From positions 62,001 through 126,000 of the forward strand of contig JAFEFL010000025.1 of assembly GCA_018240595.1 (NCBI GenBank): a DNA stretch of 64,000 bases, read 5' to 3'. Positions 29,747 through 38,966 of this stretch are shown piece after piece. Below the pieces are notes generated by a model. It was not told where the DNA came from, did not search any database, and was given only the letters and a program-made list of their open reading frames with translations. The translations under genes were made by a program, and so were the position numbers. Within the stretch, counting starts at the first letter, position 1, and the number at the start of each line of letters is the position of its first letter. Source of the stretch: Pseudomonadota bacterium (GTDB lineage: Bacteria > Pseudomonadota > Alphaproteobacteria > Rhizobiales > Xanthobacteraceae).

Positions 29747-30447
29747 GTGTCGAGCTCCGGATAGTGCCGGAAGATGCCGTCCTCGTTGAACGGGATGCGG
29801 CGATCGGATGCGACATAGGCCTTGATGCCCTCGCGCTCGCCGACGCGCTCGCGCACCTCGATCACCCGCGGCACCTTGCGCTCCGCCTTGGCCATGGCTT
29901 TCGGGAACGCATAGCGCAGGCCCTCGACGAGTTGGAACAGCGACAGGTCGGTGTAACTAATGCGCCGGCCCATCAGATACGGCCCGCCGCTGTGCGCGAT
30001 GACGCCGTCGAAATAGCTCAGATATTTCGGCACGCGCTCCTTGAGGAAATACTCGGCGTAGGTTTTCGCCTCGGCCTTCTGGTCTTCGTAATAAAGCCCG
30101 GTCGCAATCGGATGGTGCGTGTCGTGCACTTCCTTGACGAAGTCGGTCACGGTGAGTTGCAGGGCGTTCAGCCACAGCCTCGCGTTCTCGTCCTTGGGCG
30201 CGAGGCCAAGGCGCGGCCCGAGATAGAACAGGATATTGGCGACCTGGGCGATCACAAGTTTGCCGTTCTTCAGGAACGGCGGGGCGAAGGGCGGGCGTTT
30301 TTCGCCCTGCATCATCGCCATCATGCGGTTCATGCCGCCCTTCCCGCGGGCGACATCCGTGTACTTGGCGCCGGCGTCCTCGAGCGCGAGGCGGACGAAT
30401 TCGCCGCGGCCCTGAATGCCCGGCCAGTAATAGAGTTCGTAAGCCAT
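29743..30447 (-). CDS. Glutathione S-transferase family protein
   Basis: This 234-aa protein has an N-terminal thioredoxin-like GST domain (YELYYWPGIQGRGEFVRLAL, PPFLKNGKLVIAQVANILFY with the cis-Pro and glutathione-binding region) and a C-terminal helical domain (GGPYLMGRRISYTDLSLFQL). Tyr at the start of the first strand suggests an alpha/mu/pi/sigma-like class. Substrate unknown. The start at 30447 (MAYELYYWPG) is family-like; an in-frame ATG at 30465 adds a basic hexapeptide and overlaps the stop of the diguanylate cyclase gene upstream. Confidence 0.85.
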   Translation of the reverse strand: MAYELYYWPGIQGRGEFVRLALEDAGAKYTDVARGKGGMNRMMAMMQGEKRPPFAPPFLKNGKLVIAQVANILFYLGPRLGLAPKDENARLWLNALQLTVTDFVKEVHDTHHPIATGLYYEDQKAEAKTYAEYFLKERVPKYLSYFDGVIAHSGGPYLMGRRISYTDLSLFQLVEGLRYAFPKAMAKAERKVPRVIEVRERVGEREGIKAYVASDRRIPFNEDGIFRHYPELDT

Positions 30448-30461
30448 GGCTTTCTTCTGCT

Positions 30462-31721
30462 TCACTTGGTCAGCGGACCGATAACGCGGTTGCGGCCGCT
30501 CTGCTTGGCCTCATAGAGCCGCCGATCGGCGACCGCGAACAAGTCATCGTAGTCCGTCGCGTCGCGGCCGCAACTAGCCACCCCGATCGACACCGTGATT
30601 TGGCCGCCGGCCGGATCACGCGCGGCGGCGACGGCGGCGCGGATGTGTTCGGCGTGCTCGGTGGCGTCGGCGCCGCCGACGCCGTCGGCGATGACGACGA
30701 ATTCCTCGCCGCCGAACCGGTAGGTGAAATCCGACAGCCGGCTCGCGGCCATGATGTCGTGCGCGACCTGGCGCAGCAGGCGGTCGCCGGCCGCGTGGCC
30801 GAAGCGGTCGTTAAAGCCTTTGAAGTGATCAAGGTCGATCAGCAGCAGCGACAAAGGCCGCCCGGCGGCCGCGGCGCTGTCGACGGCGCGGCGGCCATAG
30901 GCCTCCAGCGAATGCCGGTCGAGCGCCCCGGTCAGCGCATCGCAGCCGGTGCGCGCCAAGAGACTCTCATAACGCTCGCGATAGGTCAGCGTATCGAACA
31001 CGTCGCGGAGGCGCGGCACCGCCCGGCGACCGAGCGGCCGGTCGTAGCGTGTGAGATACAGCGTGCCCAGAACGCTATAGAGAGCCACCGCGCCCATCTT
31101 GGCGATCCAGCCGCCGATCAGCACCGGCAGACCGGCCCCGGTCAGGAAATTCAGCCCCGCGAAGAACGCCGCCTGATCGAAGGTCAGCACCGCGGCGCTC
31201 GACAACAGCAACCGCACGAAGACATGGCCGCCGAACCAGGCGCGCGTGCGCTCGTAGAGCAGGATGATGATGATGCAGTCGAGAAACAGGATCGCGGTGC
31301 CCCACACCATGAGCCCGCCCATTTCGTCGAGGAACACGAAGTCGGCCGAACGGCCCTCGGCGATCGGCAGCACGTTGTGATGGCGCAGGATGAAGCCGAG
31401 CGCGAACACCAGCACGTTGCCGAACAGCAATCCGTAGATCGGCTGGCGAACGACGACGGCGTCTTCGCGGATGTACAGCAGCAGGAGCAGCATCAGTTTG
31501 CCGGCGAACAGCACGGTCGAGCCTGGCGACGCGACGATGCCGAATGGCAACGTCACGTAGAAGATGCTTGCAAGATAAGTCTCGAGGAAGTGCAGCACGC
31601 CAAGCGCGCAGAAGAACGGGCCGAGGCCAATGCGATCACGCGCGCCCAGCAGCGCCGCCAATGCTGCGAAATAGAGCAGCGCGTCTCCCGCCAGAAGCAG
31701 GACGTTCTCGATCTCAGCCAT
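30462..31721 (-). CDS. Membrane diguanylate cyclase (GGDEF)
   Basis: This 419-aa protein has about seven hydrophobic helices in residues 5-225 (a MASE-like sensory membrane region with no clear family). A cytoplasmic GGDEF domain follows: DALTGALDRHSLEAYGRRAV, LIDLDHFKGFNDRFGHAAGD, and RLSDFTYRFGGEEFVV. The active-site signature is GGEEF and the RLSD five residues before it is a product-inhibition I-site. It should make cyclic di-GMP from two GTP. A PilZ receptor gene and the flagellar locus lie downstream on the map. It reads towards and nearly overlaps the GST gene. Confidence 0.9.
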   Translation of the reverse strand: MAEIENVLLLAGDALLYFAALAALLGARDRIGLGPFFCALGVLHFLETYLASIFYVTLPFGIVASPGSTVLFAGKLMLLLLLYIREDAVVVRQPIYGLLFGNVLVFALGFILRHHNVLPIAEGRSADFVFLDEMGGLMVWGTAILFLDCIIIILLYERTRAWFGGHVFVRLLLSSAAVLTFDQAAFFAGLNFLTGAGLPVLIGGWIAKMGAVALYSVLGTLYLTRYDRPLGRRAVPRLRDVFDTLTYRERYESLLARTGCDALTGALDRHSLEAYGRRAVDSAAAAGRPLSLLLIDLDHFKGFNDRFGHAAGDRLLRQVAHDIMAASRLSDFTYRFGGEEFVVIADGVGGADATEHAEHIRAAVAAARDPAGGQITVSIGVASCGRDATDYDDLFAVADRRLYEAKQSGRNRVIGPLTK

Positions 31722-31827
31722 TGCCGTTGCGCGCCATTTGCGGCGCAGCCCCGCATTCCCCAAGGATTTGATATAGCGGTGCAGCCGTTAAAAGGACAGC
31801 GTCACGTTGGCGCGGTACCCAAATGCA

Positions 31828-31855
31828 GAACGGGCGGCCGCGCGGCCGCCCGTTC
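31828..31855 (-). terminator. Palindromic probable terminator
   Basis: AACGGGCGGCCGCGCGGCCGCCCGTT is nearly perfectly self-complementary in both directions. It lies 25 bp after the stop of the lectin-like gene. The U-run on the minus strand is weak (TTCTGCATTT), so efficiency is uncertain. Confidence 0.5.
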
Positions 31856-31879
31856 GATTTGTCGATCTCGGCACGTGGT

Positions 31880-32554
31880 TCAGTTGACGGCGAAGCAGTA
31901 CAGCAAGCCGTCACCGCCGGTCGAACGCAAATCGGCCTGCGTGCAGCCGCCGCCCGGACCGCGCGAGGGATGCGACGAGTTCCACGATTTCGCCGGCGCG
32001 CTTTCGTCGAGACCGGTGCGGTCGGAATGGCCGACCATGGCCGAGCCGTCGGTCGCGCTCGTCCAGTTCTTGCAGGTCATGTCCTTGTCAGCAGGGAAGG
32101 CGGTACCGTCCGGCTGCGAACCGGTCAGCACGTCGTGGCGGTTCGGCTGATCGCCGCGGCCATTGATGACGTCACCTTTCTCCGACAGCGCGGTCTGCTT
32201 GGTCAGGTTGTTGGTGCCGTGCAAATCGGCGACGTCCTTGGCAATGGTCGCCCCCTTGGCATTGACCCACGGTCCCTTGCCGATGCGGTCGCGGGCGTTC
32301 ACCGCGCCCTGCCCTTGGGTCGACAGATAGGCGCGCCAGGTCTTGCCGCCGGCGCCGGCCGACGCGGCCAGCGTCTGGCAGTGCTTGTCGGCGCCATCGA
32401 GGCCGCCGAGATTGGCACCGTTGCCGACACCGGTGCTTGTGACGAAGAAGCTCATGGACGCCTGCTGCGCCATGGCAGGCGAAGTTAGGGCTGGGGTAGC
32501 GAGGGCGAAGGCGAGCGCTGCCGTCATTACGACAGCGGTACGACGTTGCGACAT
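31880..32554 (-). CDS. Exported lectin-like (endostatin/NC10-like) protein
   Basis: This 224-aa protein has a signal peptide (residues 1-29, ending PAMAQQ). The mature domain begins MSFFVTSTGVGNGANLGGLD, then GADKHCQTLAASAGAGGKTW and RAYLST, and contains four cysteines (in HCQTL, MTCKNW, GGCTQ and LYCFA). This pattern is annotated as lectin in Bradyrhizobium and resembles the C-type-lectin-like fold of endostatin. Periplasmic or secreted; ligand unknown. The gene stands alone between two terminators. Confidence 0.7.
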   Translation of the reverse strand: MSQRRTAVVMTAALAFALATPALTSPAMAQQASMSFFVTSTGVGNGANLGGLDGADKHCQTLAASAGAGGKTWRAYLSTQGQGAVNARDRIGKGPWVNAKGATIAKDVADLHGTNNLTKQTALSEKGDVINGRGDQPNRHDVLTGSQPDGTAFPADKDMTCKNWTSATDGSAMVGHSDRTGLDESAPAKSWNSSHPSRGPGGGCTQADLRSTGGDGLLYCFAVN

Positions 32555-32680
32555 AGAGGTGACCTCCCGACGTTATCGGCGCGGGCTCGATTGGCCCCGC
32601 GCCTTGCCGGTAGCTAACACCGATGTGCCTTCCCTATTCCGCGTGCGTTTTGTCGCAGGCACGGCGGTACCTGCCTCCAA

Positions 32681-32710
32681 TAAAAAAGCCCGGCGCTCGC
32701 GCCGGGCTTC
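32681..32710 (-). terminator. Rho-independent terminator of the cold-shock gene
   Basis: On the minus strand AAGCCCGGCGC / GCGCCGGGCTT form an 11-bp stem followed by TTTTTTATT, 23 bp after the cspA stop. Confidence 0.9.
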
Positions 32711-32732
32711 GTATTCAATCCGCTCGGACCGA

Positions 32733-32936
32733 TCAGGCCGGCTGCAGATTTCCGGCAGCCTGCTTGCCGCGCTCGGTGACGATCTCGTACGAGATCTTCT
32801 GGCCTTCGACGAGCGAACGCATGCCGGCCTTTTCAACGGCGGTGATGTGGACGAACACGTCCTTCGAGCCGTCGTCCGGCTGAATGAAGCCGTAGCCTTT
32901 TTGGGTGTTGAAGAACTTCACAGTTCCGGTAGCCAT
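32733..32936 (-). CDS. cspA: Cold-shock protein (CspA family)
   Basis: This 67-aa protein is a single cold-shock domain: [20 protein letters not shown] carries RNP1 (KGYGFI) and VFVHITAV is RNP2. It binds single-stranded RNA/DNA and acts as an RNA chaperone. It ends in NLQPA and is about 85 percent identical by eye to the second copy at 56701. At least 140 bp of non-coding sequence precede the start, consistent with the long leader typical of cold-shock genes. Confidence 0.96.
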   Translation of the reverse strand: MATGTVKFFNTQKGYGFIQPDDGSKDVFVHITAVEKAGMRSLVEGQKISYEIVTERGKQAAGNLQPA

Positions 32937-33266
32937 CGTAGTTCCTTTCGCGCTCCGCGTTGATCGCCTGCGCCCCTCGCGCTGGCGGCAACTATCCGAG
33001 TTTTGGGGGATCACTTGAAGCGCAGCCCAAAGCCGGGAGCGAACGAAGATGAGGCCGAAAACTAAGTTGCGGCGGGCCAAATAGACGTTATTCGCGGAAA
33101 CGTCAACGCCGAACGGTATTTCGGGTCGACCGGCTGCAGGCGCTGGCTACCGCAGCGCAGCAGACCTTCGCCCGCGATGGCAGCCTGGTTTAGCAATTTG
33201 TAACCATAAGGTTCCTATAGTCGCCCAGTATCGAACGGTGCCCTTCTCGACCCAGAGGCCACCCTC

Positions 33267-33563
33267 GTGCCGGACCAGACGCCCACCGTCCGCACTGAAA
33301 AGCGCAGGGCAAAGCGCCAGTCACTCTATATTGCCGCCACGATCTCGCTCGGGGCCGATCAGGGGCTGGCCTGCTCGATCCACGACGTCTCGGAGACCGG
33401 AGCGCGAATCGCCACCGCCCGGCCGGAGTCGGTTCCAGACCGCTTCACCCTCCTCCTCACCCGTCACGGCTTCCCCCGCCGAGAGTGCCGGGTGGTGTGG
33501 CGGCGGGAGGGGCTTCTCGGCGTGGCCTTCGAAAAATGCCCGGCTGTTTCCGAACAGACCTGA
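33267..33563 (+). CDS. PilZ-domain cyclic di-GMP receptor
   Basis: This 98-aa protein is a stand-alone PilZ domain. The c-di-GMP-binding motifs are RRAKRQ near 13-18 (RxxxR) and DVSETGARI near 40-48 (DxSxxGA). It should bind cyclic di-GMP and pass the signal to a partner such as a motor or polysaccharide system. The frame opens with GTG at 33267. It lies 1.5 kb from the diguanylate cyclase and close to the flagellar locus; a functional link is plausible but unproven. Confidence 0.85.
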   Translation: MPDQTPTVRTEKRRAKRQSLYIAATISLGADQGLACSIHDVSETGARIATARPESVPDRFTLLLTRHGFPRRECRVVWRREGLLGVAFEKCPAVSEQT

Positions 33564-33600
33564 CGACCCTTGCCCCGACAACCCTTGTCCTAAAGGAAAG

Positions 33601-33628
33601 CGCGCGCCGGGTTCCGGGCGCGCGTTTC
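33601..33628. terminator. Hairpin between convergent genes
   Basis: CGCGCGCC-GGGTTCC-GGGCGCGCG followed by TTTCATC lies between the convergent PilZ and Tim44-domain genes and could serve both. Confidence 0.6.
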
Positions 33629-33649
33629 ATCATTCACTCAGCTCGAAGG

Positions 33650-34621
33650 TCAGGCTTGCTGGATCGCCGACAGCATCCACGGCGCACCGCGGCTGCGGCG
33701 GAACGTCCACAGCTCGGTCGTCTCGCTCGGCGTGCCGCCATCGACGACCCGGCCGCTCGCGCGCTCGATCATGCTGTCGGTCAGCGCGAAGCGCATGGCC
33801 ACCGTCGCGTATTCGTCGCCGCCTTCACGCCAGGCTTCCGCGAGGTCGCCCTGTAACAACTTGACGTCGGTCACTTGATTGACGAGGCCGCGGCCCGAAT
33901 TCTCGGCGAGGTCCTCAGCGAAATACGAGACCATTTCCGGCGTCGCCTTGCTGCGCAGCGCATTGAGATCCTCGGCCGAATAAGCAGCCTGGACGTCGGA
34001 CAGCAGGCGCTCGAAATCGTCGTAGTCCTGCTTGTCGATAGTGATCGGTTCGCCTGCCGAAGCCGACGCGCCGCCGCCGAACAGGCCACCGAAGCCGCTG
34101 CCAAGTCCGTTGCCGAGTCCGCCGGCCGCGGCACGGCCCGCGCCCGCATCAGGCGACGCGCCCTGCATGGCGTAAGCCGGCTGATTGCGGCGCTGCCACC
34201 AGGCAAATGCCAGCCGCGCCACGACGATCACGAGCACGACCTGAAGGATCAGGCCGAGGAACGAGGCAAAGCCGCCCATGCCGCCGAGGAAGCCGTGGCC
34301 GAACAGCATGCCGAACAGGCCTGCACCGAGGAAGCCGGCGGCGAGGCCGCCGAGCAAGCCGCCGCCGAACAGACCCGGACGCGCCGCCTGACCGGCAGCG
34401 GCCGCGCCGGTCGCCGCGGTCGAGGGTTGCGTTGTCGAACGCTGCAGCGGCTGTGCCGCGCGCGGCGCGGTCGGCGTCGCGGCCGGCGCCGAGAAGGTGC
34501 GCGTGCCGCGGCTGCCGGACGAGATGCCGCGACCCGCACGGGCGTCGGCGTAGTCGGCAGCAGTCAGCGTGAAAATGGTCGCGATCGCGGCAAAGGCGAT
34601 CAGCCAGCGATACCGCTTCAT
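33650..34621 (-). CDS. Tim44-like domain membrane protein
   Basis: This 323-aa protein has a signal peptide or anchor (about 7-25), a Ser/Thr/Ala-rich linker, a Gly-rich hydrophobic segment (FGGGLLGGLAAGFLGAGLFG) and a TM helix (LGLILQVVLVIVVARLAFAW, about 126-145). A C-terminal Tim44-like domain follows (residues about 200-323: DFERLLSDVQAAYSAEDLNA ... WTFRRSRGAPWMLSAIQ). Related bacterial proteins associate with the inner membrane and may bind lipids; the precise role is not established. Confidence 0.82.
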   Translation of the reverse strand: MKRYRWLIAFAAIATIFTLTAADYADARAGRGISSGSRGTRTFSAPAATPTAPRAAQPLQRSTTQPSTAATGAAAAGQAARPGLFGGGLLGGLAAGFLGAGLFGMLFGHGFLGGMGGFASFLGLILQVVLVIVVARLAFAWWQRRNQPAYAMQGASPDAGAGRAAAGGLGNGLGSGFGGLFGGGASASAGEPITIDKQDYDDFERLLSDVQAAYSAEDLNALRSKATPEMVSYFAEDLAENSGRGLVNQVTDVKLLQGDLAEAWREGGDEYATVAMRFALTDSMIERASGRVVDGGTPSETTELWTFRRSRGAPWMLSAIQQA

Positions 34622-34803
34622 CGTCGTCTATTCCTCCCGGCCCGAAATGGGCGTGTCGAGCCGGGAGAATAGGTATGCGGCTAGGCGATTGTAAGAGGCA
34701 GGGCGCCGCTGCGCCTCAAAGCCGCAGGCTGTCGGTAACCCCGTGCTTGCCCTTGATTTTACGAAAGGTTTTCGCGCTCACGGCTTGTTCAACGGCGTGT
34801 ACG

Positions 34804-34829
34804 GGAACCGTGTCGCACCCGGTTTCGTT
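34804..34829 (+). promoter_or_regulatory. Probable EcfG (general stress response) promoter
   Basis: GGAAC (34804-34808) and CGTT (34826-34829) are 17 bp apart and lie 34 bp upstream of the small exported protein gene at 34864. Same consensus as the promoter at 15516. Confidence 0.65.
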
Positions 34830-34863
34830 TTACGCCTGACAGACGGCATCCGGAGTTGGTGCG

Positions 34864-35136
34864 ATGAAATATGCGATTCCCGTTATTGCCTTGCTGCTGG
34901 CGGCCGGTGGCACCGCGCAGGCCAAGCTGACACCATTCGACGGCGCGCGCGAAAGCAACGTGCCGGTGGCAAGCGTAACGTCCGCAAGCGTGACGTCGAA
35001 CGAGACATCCACGGCTTCGACCGCGGAGCAAAATTACTTCCGCGCGCCGCAGGCTGACGAATCCGCGCGGCCGGGCCGCTGCTCGGTGTCGACCTTCGTC
35101 TTCACCAAGATCCGCCTGGCGCAAGCCTGTTACTGA
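34864..35136 (+). CDS. Small exported Ser/Thr-rich hypothetical protein
   Basis: This 90-aa protein has a Sec signal peptide (MKYAIPVIALLLAAGGTAQA, cleavage after AQA near 20). The mature part is Ser/Thr/Val-rich (VPVASVTSASVTSNETSTAS) and ends with two cysteines (GRCSVSTF, LAQACY) that may pair. No family is recognised. The upstream EcfG-type promoter suggests induction in the general stress response. It is convergent with cckA, 8 bp apart. Confidence 0.6.
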   Translation: MKYAIPVIALLLAAGGTAQAKLTPFDGARESNVPVASVTSASVTSNETSTASTAEQNYFRAPQADESARPGRCSVSTFVFTKIRLAQACY

Positions 35137-35144
35137 TCGATCGG

Positions 35145-37781
35145 CTATTCGCCGCCGGACAGCGTTCGCTTTACTTCGGCGACGAGCTGCTTGAGCGTGA
35201 ACGGCTTGGCCAGAAAGTTGTACTGCTGATCGCTCGGCAGGTTCTTGGCGAAAGCTTCTTCGGCGTAACCCGACACGAAGATGAATTTCACGTTCGGATT
35301 GCGACTGCGCAATTCGCGCAGCAGGGTCGGACCGTCCATCTCCGGCATGACGACGTCGGAAACGACCAGATCCACCGGCCCCTCTCCTTCGAACACCTCG
35401 AGCGCTTCGACGCCATTGCCGGCCACCAGAACCGTGTAGCCGCGCGATGACAGGCCGCGAGCGTTGAGCGCGCGCAGACCTTCCTCGTCCTCCACCAGAA
35501 GGATCGTGCCCTGCCCGGTCAGATCGGCGCTGGCCTGGCTTGCCGCCTGCTTGGCCAGACCCTCGGCCGCCGTCTTGGTGGCATCGAGCGCAGGCGCGAT
35601 CGAGGGCGCCGTCACCGCCGCCGTCTTCTCCTCGACGCCCGGCACATGGCGCGGCAGGAAGATGCGGAACGTGGTGCGCCCCGGCTGTGAATCGACATAG
35701 ACGTAACCGCCGGTCTGCTTGACGATGCCGTACACCGTCGAGAGGCCAAGGCCGGTGCCCTTACCGACTTCCTTGGTCGAGAAGAACGGCTCGAAGATCT
35801 TGTCGATGATGTCCTGCGGAATGCCGGTGCCGGTGTCGCTGACTTCGACGAGCACGTAATCGGCCGCCGGCATGCCCTTGTGATTGAATTTGCCGCATTC
35901 GGCCGCCGGCACATTTGACGTCGAAATGCTCAGGACGCCGCCGTCCGGCATGGCGTCGCGCGCGTTGACGGCGAGATTGACGACGACCTGCTCGAATTGC
36001 GACAGGTCGGCCTTGACCGGCCACAGGTCGCGACCGTGCTTGACGCCGCCGAACGTGACCTTCTCGCCGATCAGCCGCTTGAGCAGCATGCCGAGATCGC
36101 CGAGCACCTCGCCGAGATCGAGCACCTGCGGCCGCAAGGTCTGCTTGCGCGAGAAGGCGAGCAGTTGCCGCACCAGCGCCGCGGCGCGGTTGGCGTTCTG
36201 CTTGATCTGGATGATGTCCTGGAACGATGGGTCGGTCGGCTTGTGAGCGTTGAGCAGAAAGTCGGTCGCCATCATGATGGCCGACAGCACGTTGTTGAAG
36301 TCGTGAGCGATGCCGCCGGCGAGCTGCCCGACCGACTCCATCTTCTGCTGCTGATAGACCTTGTTCTCCAGCGTGCGCTGCGCCGTCGTCTCCAGCGCGT
36401 AGACGATGGCCGCCTCGCCGTCGCCGTCCTTGTCGTCCACCGCAGAGACGAAGAAGCTCGCCCAGCGCTCGCTCGAGCCGGCGAGCTGCGCCTCGACCGG
36501 CGGAATGTCGCCCTGCCCGCCGGCGGCGAGCTTGATCGCCGCCTCGAGCGTGCCGCGGTCGCGTTCGTTGACCACCGACAGGATCGAGCGATTGTCGCCG
36601 ATCATGCCTTCGAACGACGCGGCAAAGCGCGCATTGCTGCGCGCGACGCGGGCGGTCTTGTCCACGGTGGCAATGGCCATCGGCGTGTTCTGGAAGAAGC
36701 GCATGAAGCGCACTTCGGCATCGCGCTGCGCGTCCTTGCCGCCGTCCTTGCCGCGGTTCAGCACCAAGGTGCGCGACACGCCCGGCGTGCCGTCGGCGCC
36801 ATAGGCGACCTTGTGGAACAGGCGCACCGGGACGGGCCGTCCGGTGCGGGTCTTGAGGTCGAGGTCGAGCACTTCGGTGCGCACTTCGCCCGGCGCGGCA
36901 TTGAGCGTGGTCAGCAGCGCCGCGCCCTCGCCGGCGACGATATCGTTGAGTGTCAGCGAGCCGGCGCGGGCTCCTACGCCGATCTGCGCCAGATCCTGGT
37001 CGAGCCAGGTGGCGAGGGTGGCGTTGAGATAGACGATGGCGCCCTTGGCATCGACCGAGAAGAAGCCGGCCGGCGCGTGATCGAGATAGTCGATGGCGTG
37101 CTGCAGTTCCTGGAACACGTTTTCGTGGCGCTCGCGTTCGCGCGTCACGTCGGCGATCGACCACACCGCGAGCCTCGAATCGCGGCGGCCCTCGCCGAGC
37201 GGACGCACGCGCAGGCGCAGCCAGCGCGCCGCTTCGCCCGGCGTCCCGGCGGCGATCCGCACTTCCTCCTGCAGCCGCCTGCCCTCGCGCGCCGCCTTGA
37301 GCAGCCGGTAGATCGCTTCGGAGACGTCGGGGTCGCCCATGAACACGCGCTCGATCGGCCGCACGTCGTCCGCGGTCGCAGCGCCGGTCAGGTCGAGATA
37401 GGTGGCGTTGGCATAGAAGACGCGCCCGGCCTGATCGGTGACGACGATGCCGTCGAAGCCGTAATCGACCACCTGCTTGATCAGCGGGTTGCTCTGTTCC
37501 CGGCTCGACAGCCGCATGATGCCGGAGGCGAGCGCGAACAGCGCGAAGACGCCGAAGGTGCCGAGCACCGCCAGCATGATCAGGATGTAGGTCTCGGCAT
37601 AGGCCGGGCCGATATAGATGAGCCCGCCGGCGGCGGCGATCAGCAGCAGCGCGACGAGAAGCACGAGGCCGACCGAGCCCGAGCGCGGCGCGCTTTGGCT
37701 CTTGTCGAAAGCCTGCCGCTTGCCCCGGCCGTCATTCGGCGCGGGCGCCGGCCGCGGGTCGCTCACGTGCTCGGATGCCAT
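35145..37781 (-). CDS. cckA: Hybrid sensor histidine kinase CckA
   Basis: This 878-aa inner-membrane kinase controls CtrA in alphaproteobacteria. Order: two TM helices (about 35-85), two or three PAS domains (about 105-420), HisKA with the phospho-accepting His in GGIAHDFNNVLSAIMMATDF, HATPase with NLAVNARDAMPDGG and EVGKGTGLGLSTVYGIVKQT, and a C-terminal receiver with TILLVEDEEGLRAL, phospho-acceptor Asp in LVVSDVVMPEMDGP, and Lys in FLAKPF. In Caulobacter and rhizobia it phosphorylates ChpT, which feeds CtrA and CpdR. The start at 37781 (MASEHVSDP) was preferred over an ATG 36 nt upstream. It neighbours the flagellar locus that CtrA is expected to control. Confidence 0.92.
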   Translation of the reverse strand: MASEHVSDPRPAPAPNDGRGKRQAFDKSQSAPRSGSVGLVLLVALLLIAAAGGLIYIGPAYAETYILIMLAVLGTFGVFALFALASGIMRLSSREQSNPLIKQVVDYGFDGIVVTDQAGRVFYANATYLDLTGAATADDVRPIERVFMGDPDVSEAIYRLLKAAREGRRLQEEVRIAAGTPGEAARWLRLRVRPLGEGRRDSRLAVWSIADVTRERERHENVFQELQHAIDYLDHAPAGFFSVDAKGAIVYLNATLATWLDQDLAQIGVGARAGSLTLNDIVAGEGAALLTTLNAAPGEVRTEVLDLDLKTRTGRPVPVRLFHKVAYGADGTPGVSRTLVLNRGKDGGKDAQRDAEVRFMRFFQNTPMAIATVDKTARVARSNARFAASFEGMIGDNRSILSVVNERDRGTLEAAIKLAAGGQGDIPPVEAQLAGSSERWASFFVSAVDDKDGDGEAAIVYALETTAQRTLENKVYQQQKMESVGQLAGGIAHDFNNVLSAIMMATDFLLNAHKPTDPSFQDIIQIKQNANRAAALVRQLLAFSRKQTLRPQVLDLGEVLGDLGMLLKRLIGEKVTFGGVKHGRDLWPVKADLSQFEQVVVNLAVNARDAMPDGGVLSISTSNVPAAECGKFNHKGMPAADYVLVEVSDTGTGIPQDIIDKIFEPFFSTKEVGKGTGLGLSTVYGIVKQTGGYVYVDSQPGRTTFRIFLPRHVPGVEEKTAAVTAPSIAPALDATKTAAEGLAKQAASQASADLTGQGTILLVEDEEGLRALNARGLSSRGYTVLVAGNGVEALEVFEGEGPVDLVVSDVVMPEMDGPTLLRELRSRNPNVKFIFVSGYAEEAFAKNLPSDQQYNFLAKPFTLKQLVAEVKRTLSGGE

Positions 37782-37886
37782 GTCTTTCAGTTGCCTTAAG
37801 CCGCCCCACCCGCGCAAGGGCCGGGCGCCGGAAATCCCTGCTTTTGATGGGCCTTAACCGCGATTTTTCGCCCCCGGCCACGGCCC

Positions 37887-38957
37887 TTAATGCCGGATCG
37901 CCCGCCGCAGCTTCATGACATAGCTGATGACCTCGGCCACCGCCTTGTAGTGCTCCGGCGGGATGGCCTGATCGACCTCGACGGTGGCGTGCAGCGCGCG
38001 GGCGAGCGGCGGGTTTTCCACGATCGGAACGTCGTGCTCGGTGGCGATCTTGCGGATCTGCAGCGCCATGGCGTCGACGCCCTTGGCGACGCAGAGCGGC
38101 GCGTCCATGCCGCGCTCGTATTGCAGCGCCACCGCGTAATGCGTCGGGTTGGTGATGATGACGGAGGCCTTCGGCACCGCCGCCGACATGCGCTGCTTGG
38201 AGCGCATGGCGCGGATCTGCTTGAGCTTGCCCTTGATGAAGGGATCGCCCTGGGTCTGCTTGATTTCGTCCTTCAGTTCCTGAAGCGACATCTTCAATTT
38301 GCCGTACCAGGTCCGGTACTGGAAGAAGTAGTCGGCGGCGGCGACGGCGGCGAGCAGCGCCACCACCGCGCCCATCATCTTCAGCGCCTCGTTCTGGGTG
38401 AAGGGCAGCAGCGCCGCCGGGTCCATCGTGACCAGGCCCTCCATGCGGTCGCGCTCGGGCCACATCAGCGCCGTCATGACGCTGCCGAGCAACACCAGCT
38501 TGACGATGCCCTTGGCGAGATTGGCGAGCGCCTGCTTGGAGAACAGCCGCTTCAGGCCGGCGAGCGGCGAAACCTTCGATAGTTTCGGCGCCAGCGCTTC
38601 GGTGGACCACACCAGCCGGTGCTGGATGAGGTTGCCGGCGAGAGCCGCCAGCATCAGCAGCAGGAACGGCACGCCGACCGCCGCCAGCATTTCGAGGCCG
38701 ATCTCGCGGAACAGGCCCGGCATTGCCGGTCCATCGACATTGATGTCGTAGGAATTGGCGATCAGCCCGCGCATCGTGGTGGTGAGGCCCTGCCCCATGC
38801 CGCCCGAAAAGGACAGCAGCACCAGGGTCGCGCCGGCGATGACGAACCAGGTGTTGACCTCCTGGCTCTTGACGACGTTGCCCCGTTCGAGCGCGTCGTC
38901 CAATCGTTTTTGCGAAGGATCTTCTGTTTTGTCTTCAAGGTCTGCTTCTTCTGCCAT
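37887..38957 (-). CDS. flhB: Flagellar export-gate protein FlhB
   Basis: This 356-aa inner-membrane protein of the flagellar type III export apparatus switches substrate class from rod/hook to filament. The N terminus MAEEADLEDKTEDPSQKRLD is followed by four TM helices (about 32-210). The cytoplasmic domain contains the autocleavage site NPTH (in ASVIITNPTHYAVALQYERG, near 267). It is the third-from-last event in the order flgB-flgC-fliE-fliQ-fliR-flhB on the minus strand, 9 bp after fliR, and ends the operon. Confidence 0.97.
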   Translation of the reverse strand: MAEEADLEDKTEDPSQKRLDDALERGNVVKSQEVNTWFVIAGATLVLLSFSGGMGQGLTTTMRGLIANSYDINVDGPAMPGLFREIGLEMLAAVGVPFLLLMLAALAGNLIQHRLVWSTEALAPKLSKVSPLAGLKRLFSKQALANLAKGIVKLVLLGSVMTALMWPERDRMEGLVTMDPAALLPFTQNEALKMMGAVVALLAAVAAADYFFQYRTWYGKLKMSLQELKDEIKQTQGDPFIKGKLKQIRAMRSKQRMSAAVPKASVIITNPTHYAVALQYERGMDAPLCVAKGVDAMALQIRKIATEHDVPIVENPPLARALHATVEVDQAIPPEHYKAVAEVISYVMKLRRAIRH

Positions 38958-38966
38958 GCGCGTCCC

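Noticed and set aside
35997..37799. 600-aa open frame antisense to cckA
   Set aside because: Shadow frame of a clear histidine kinase gene.
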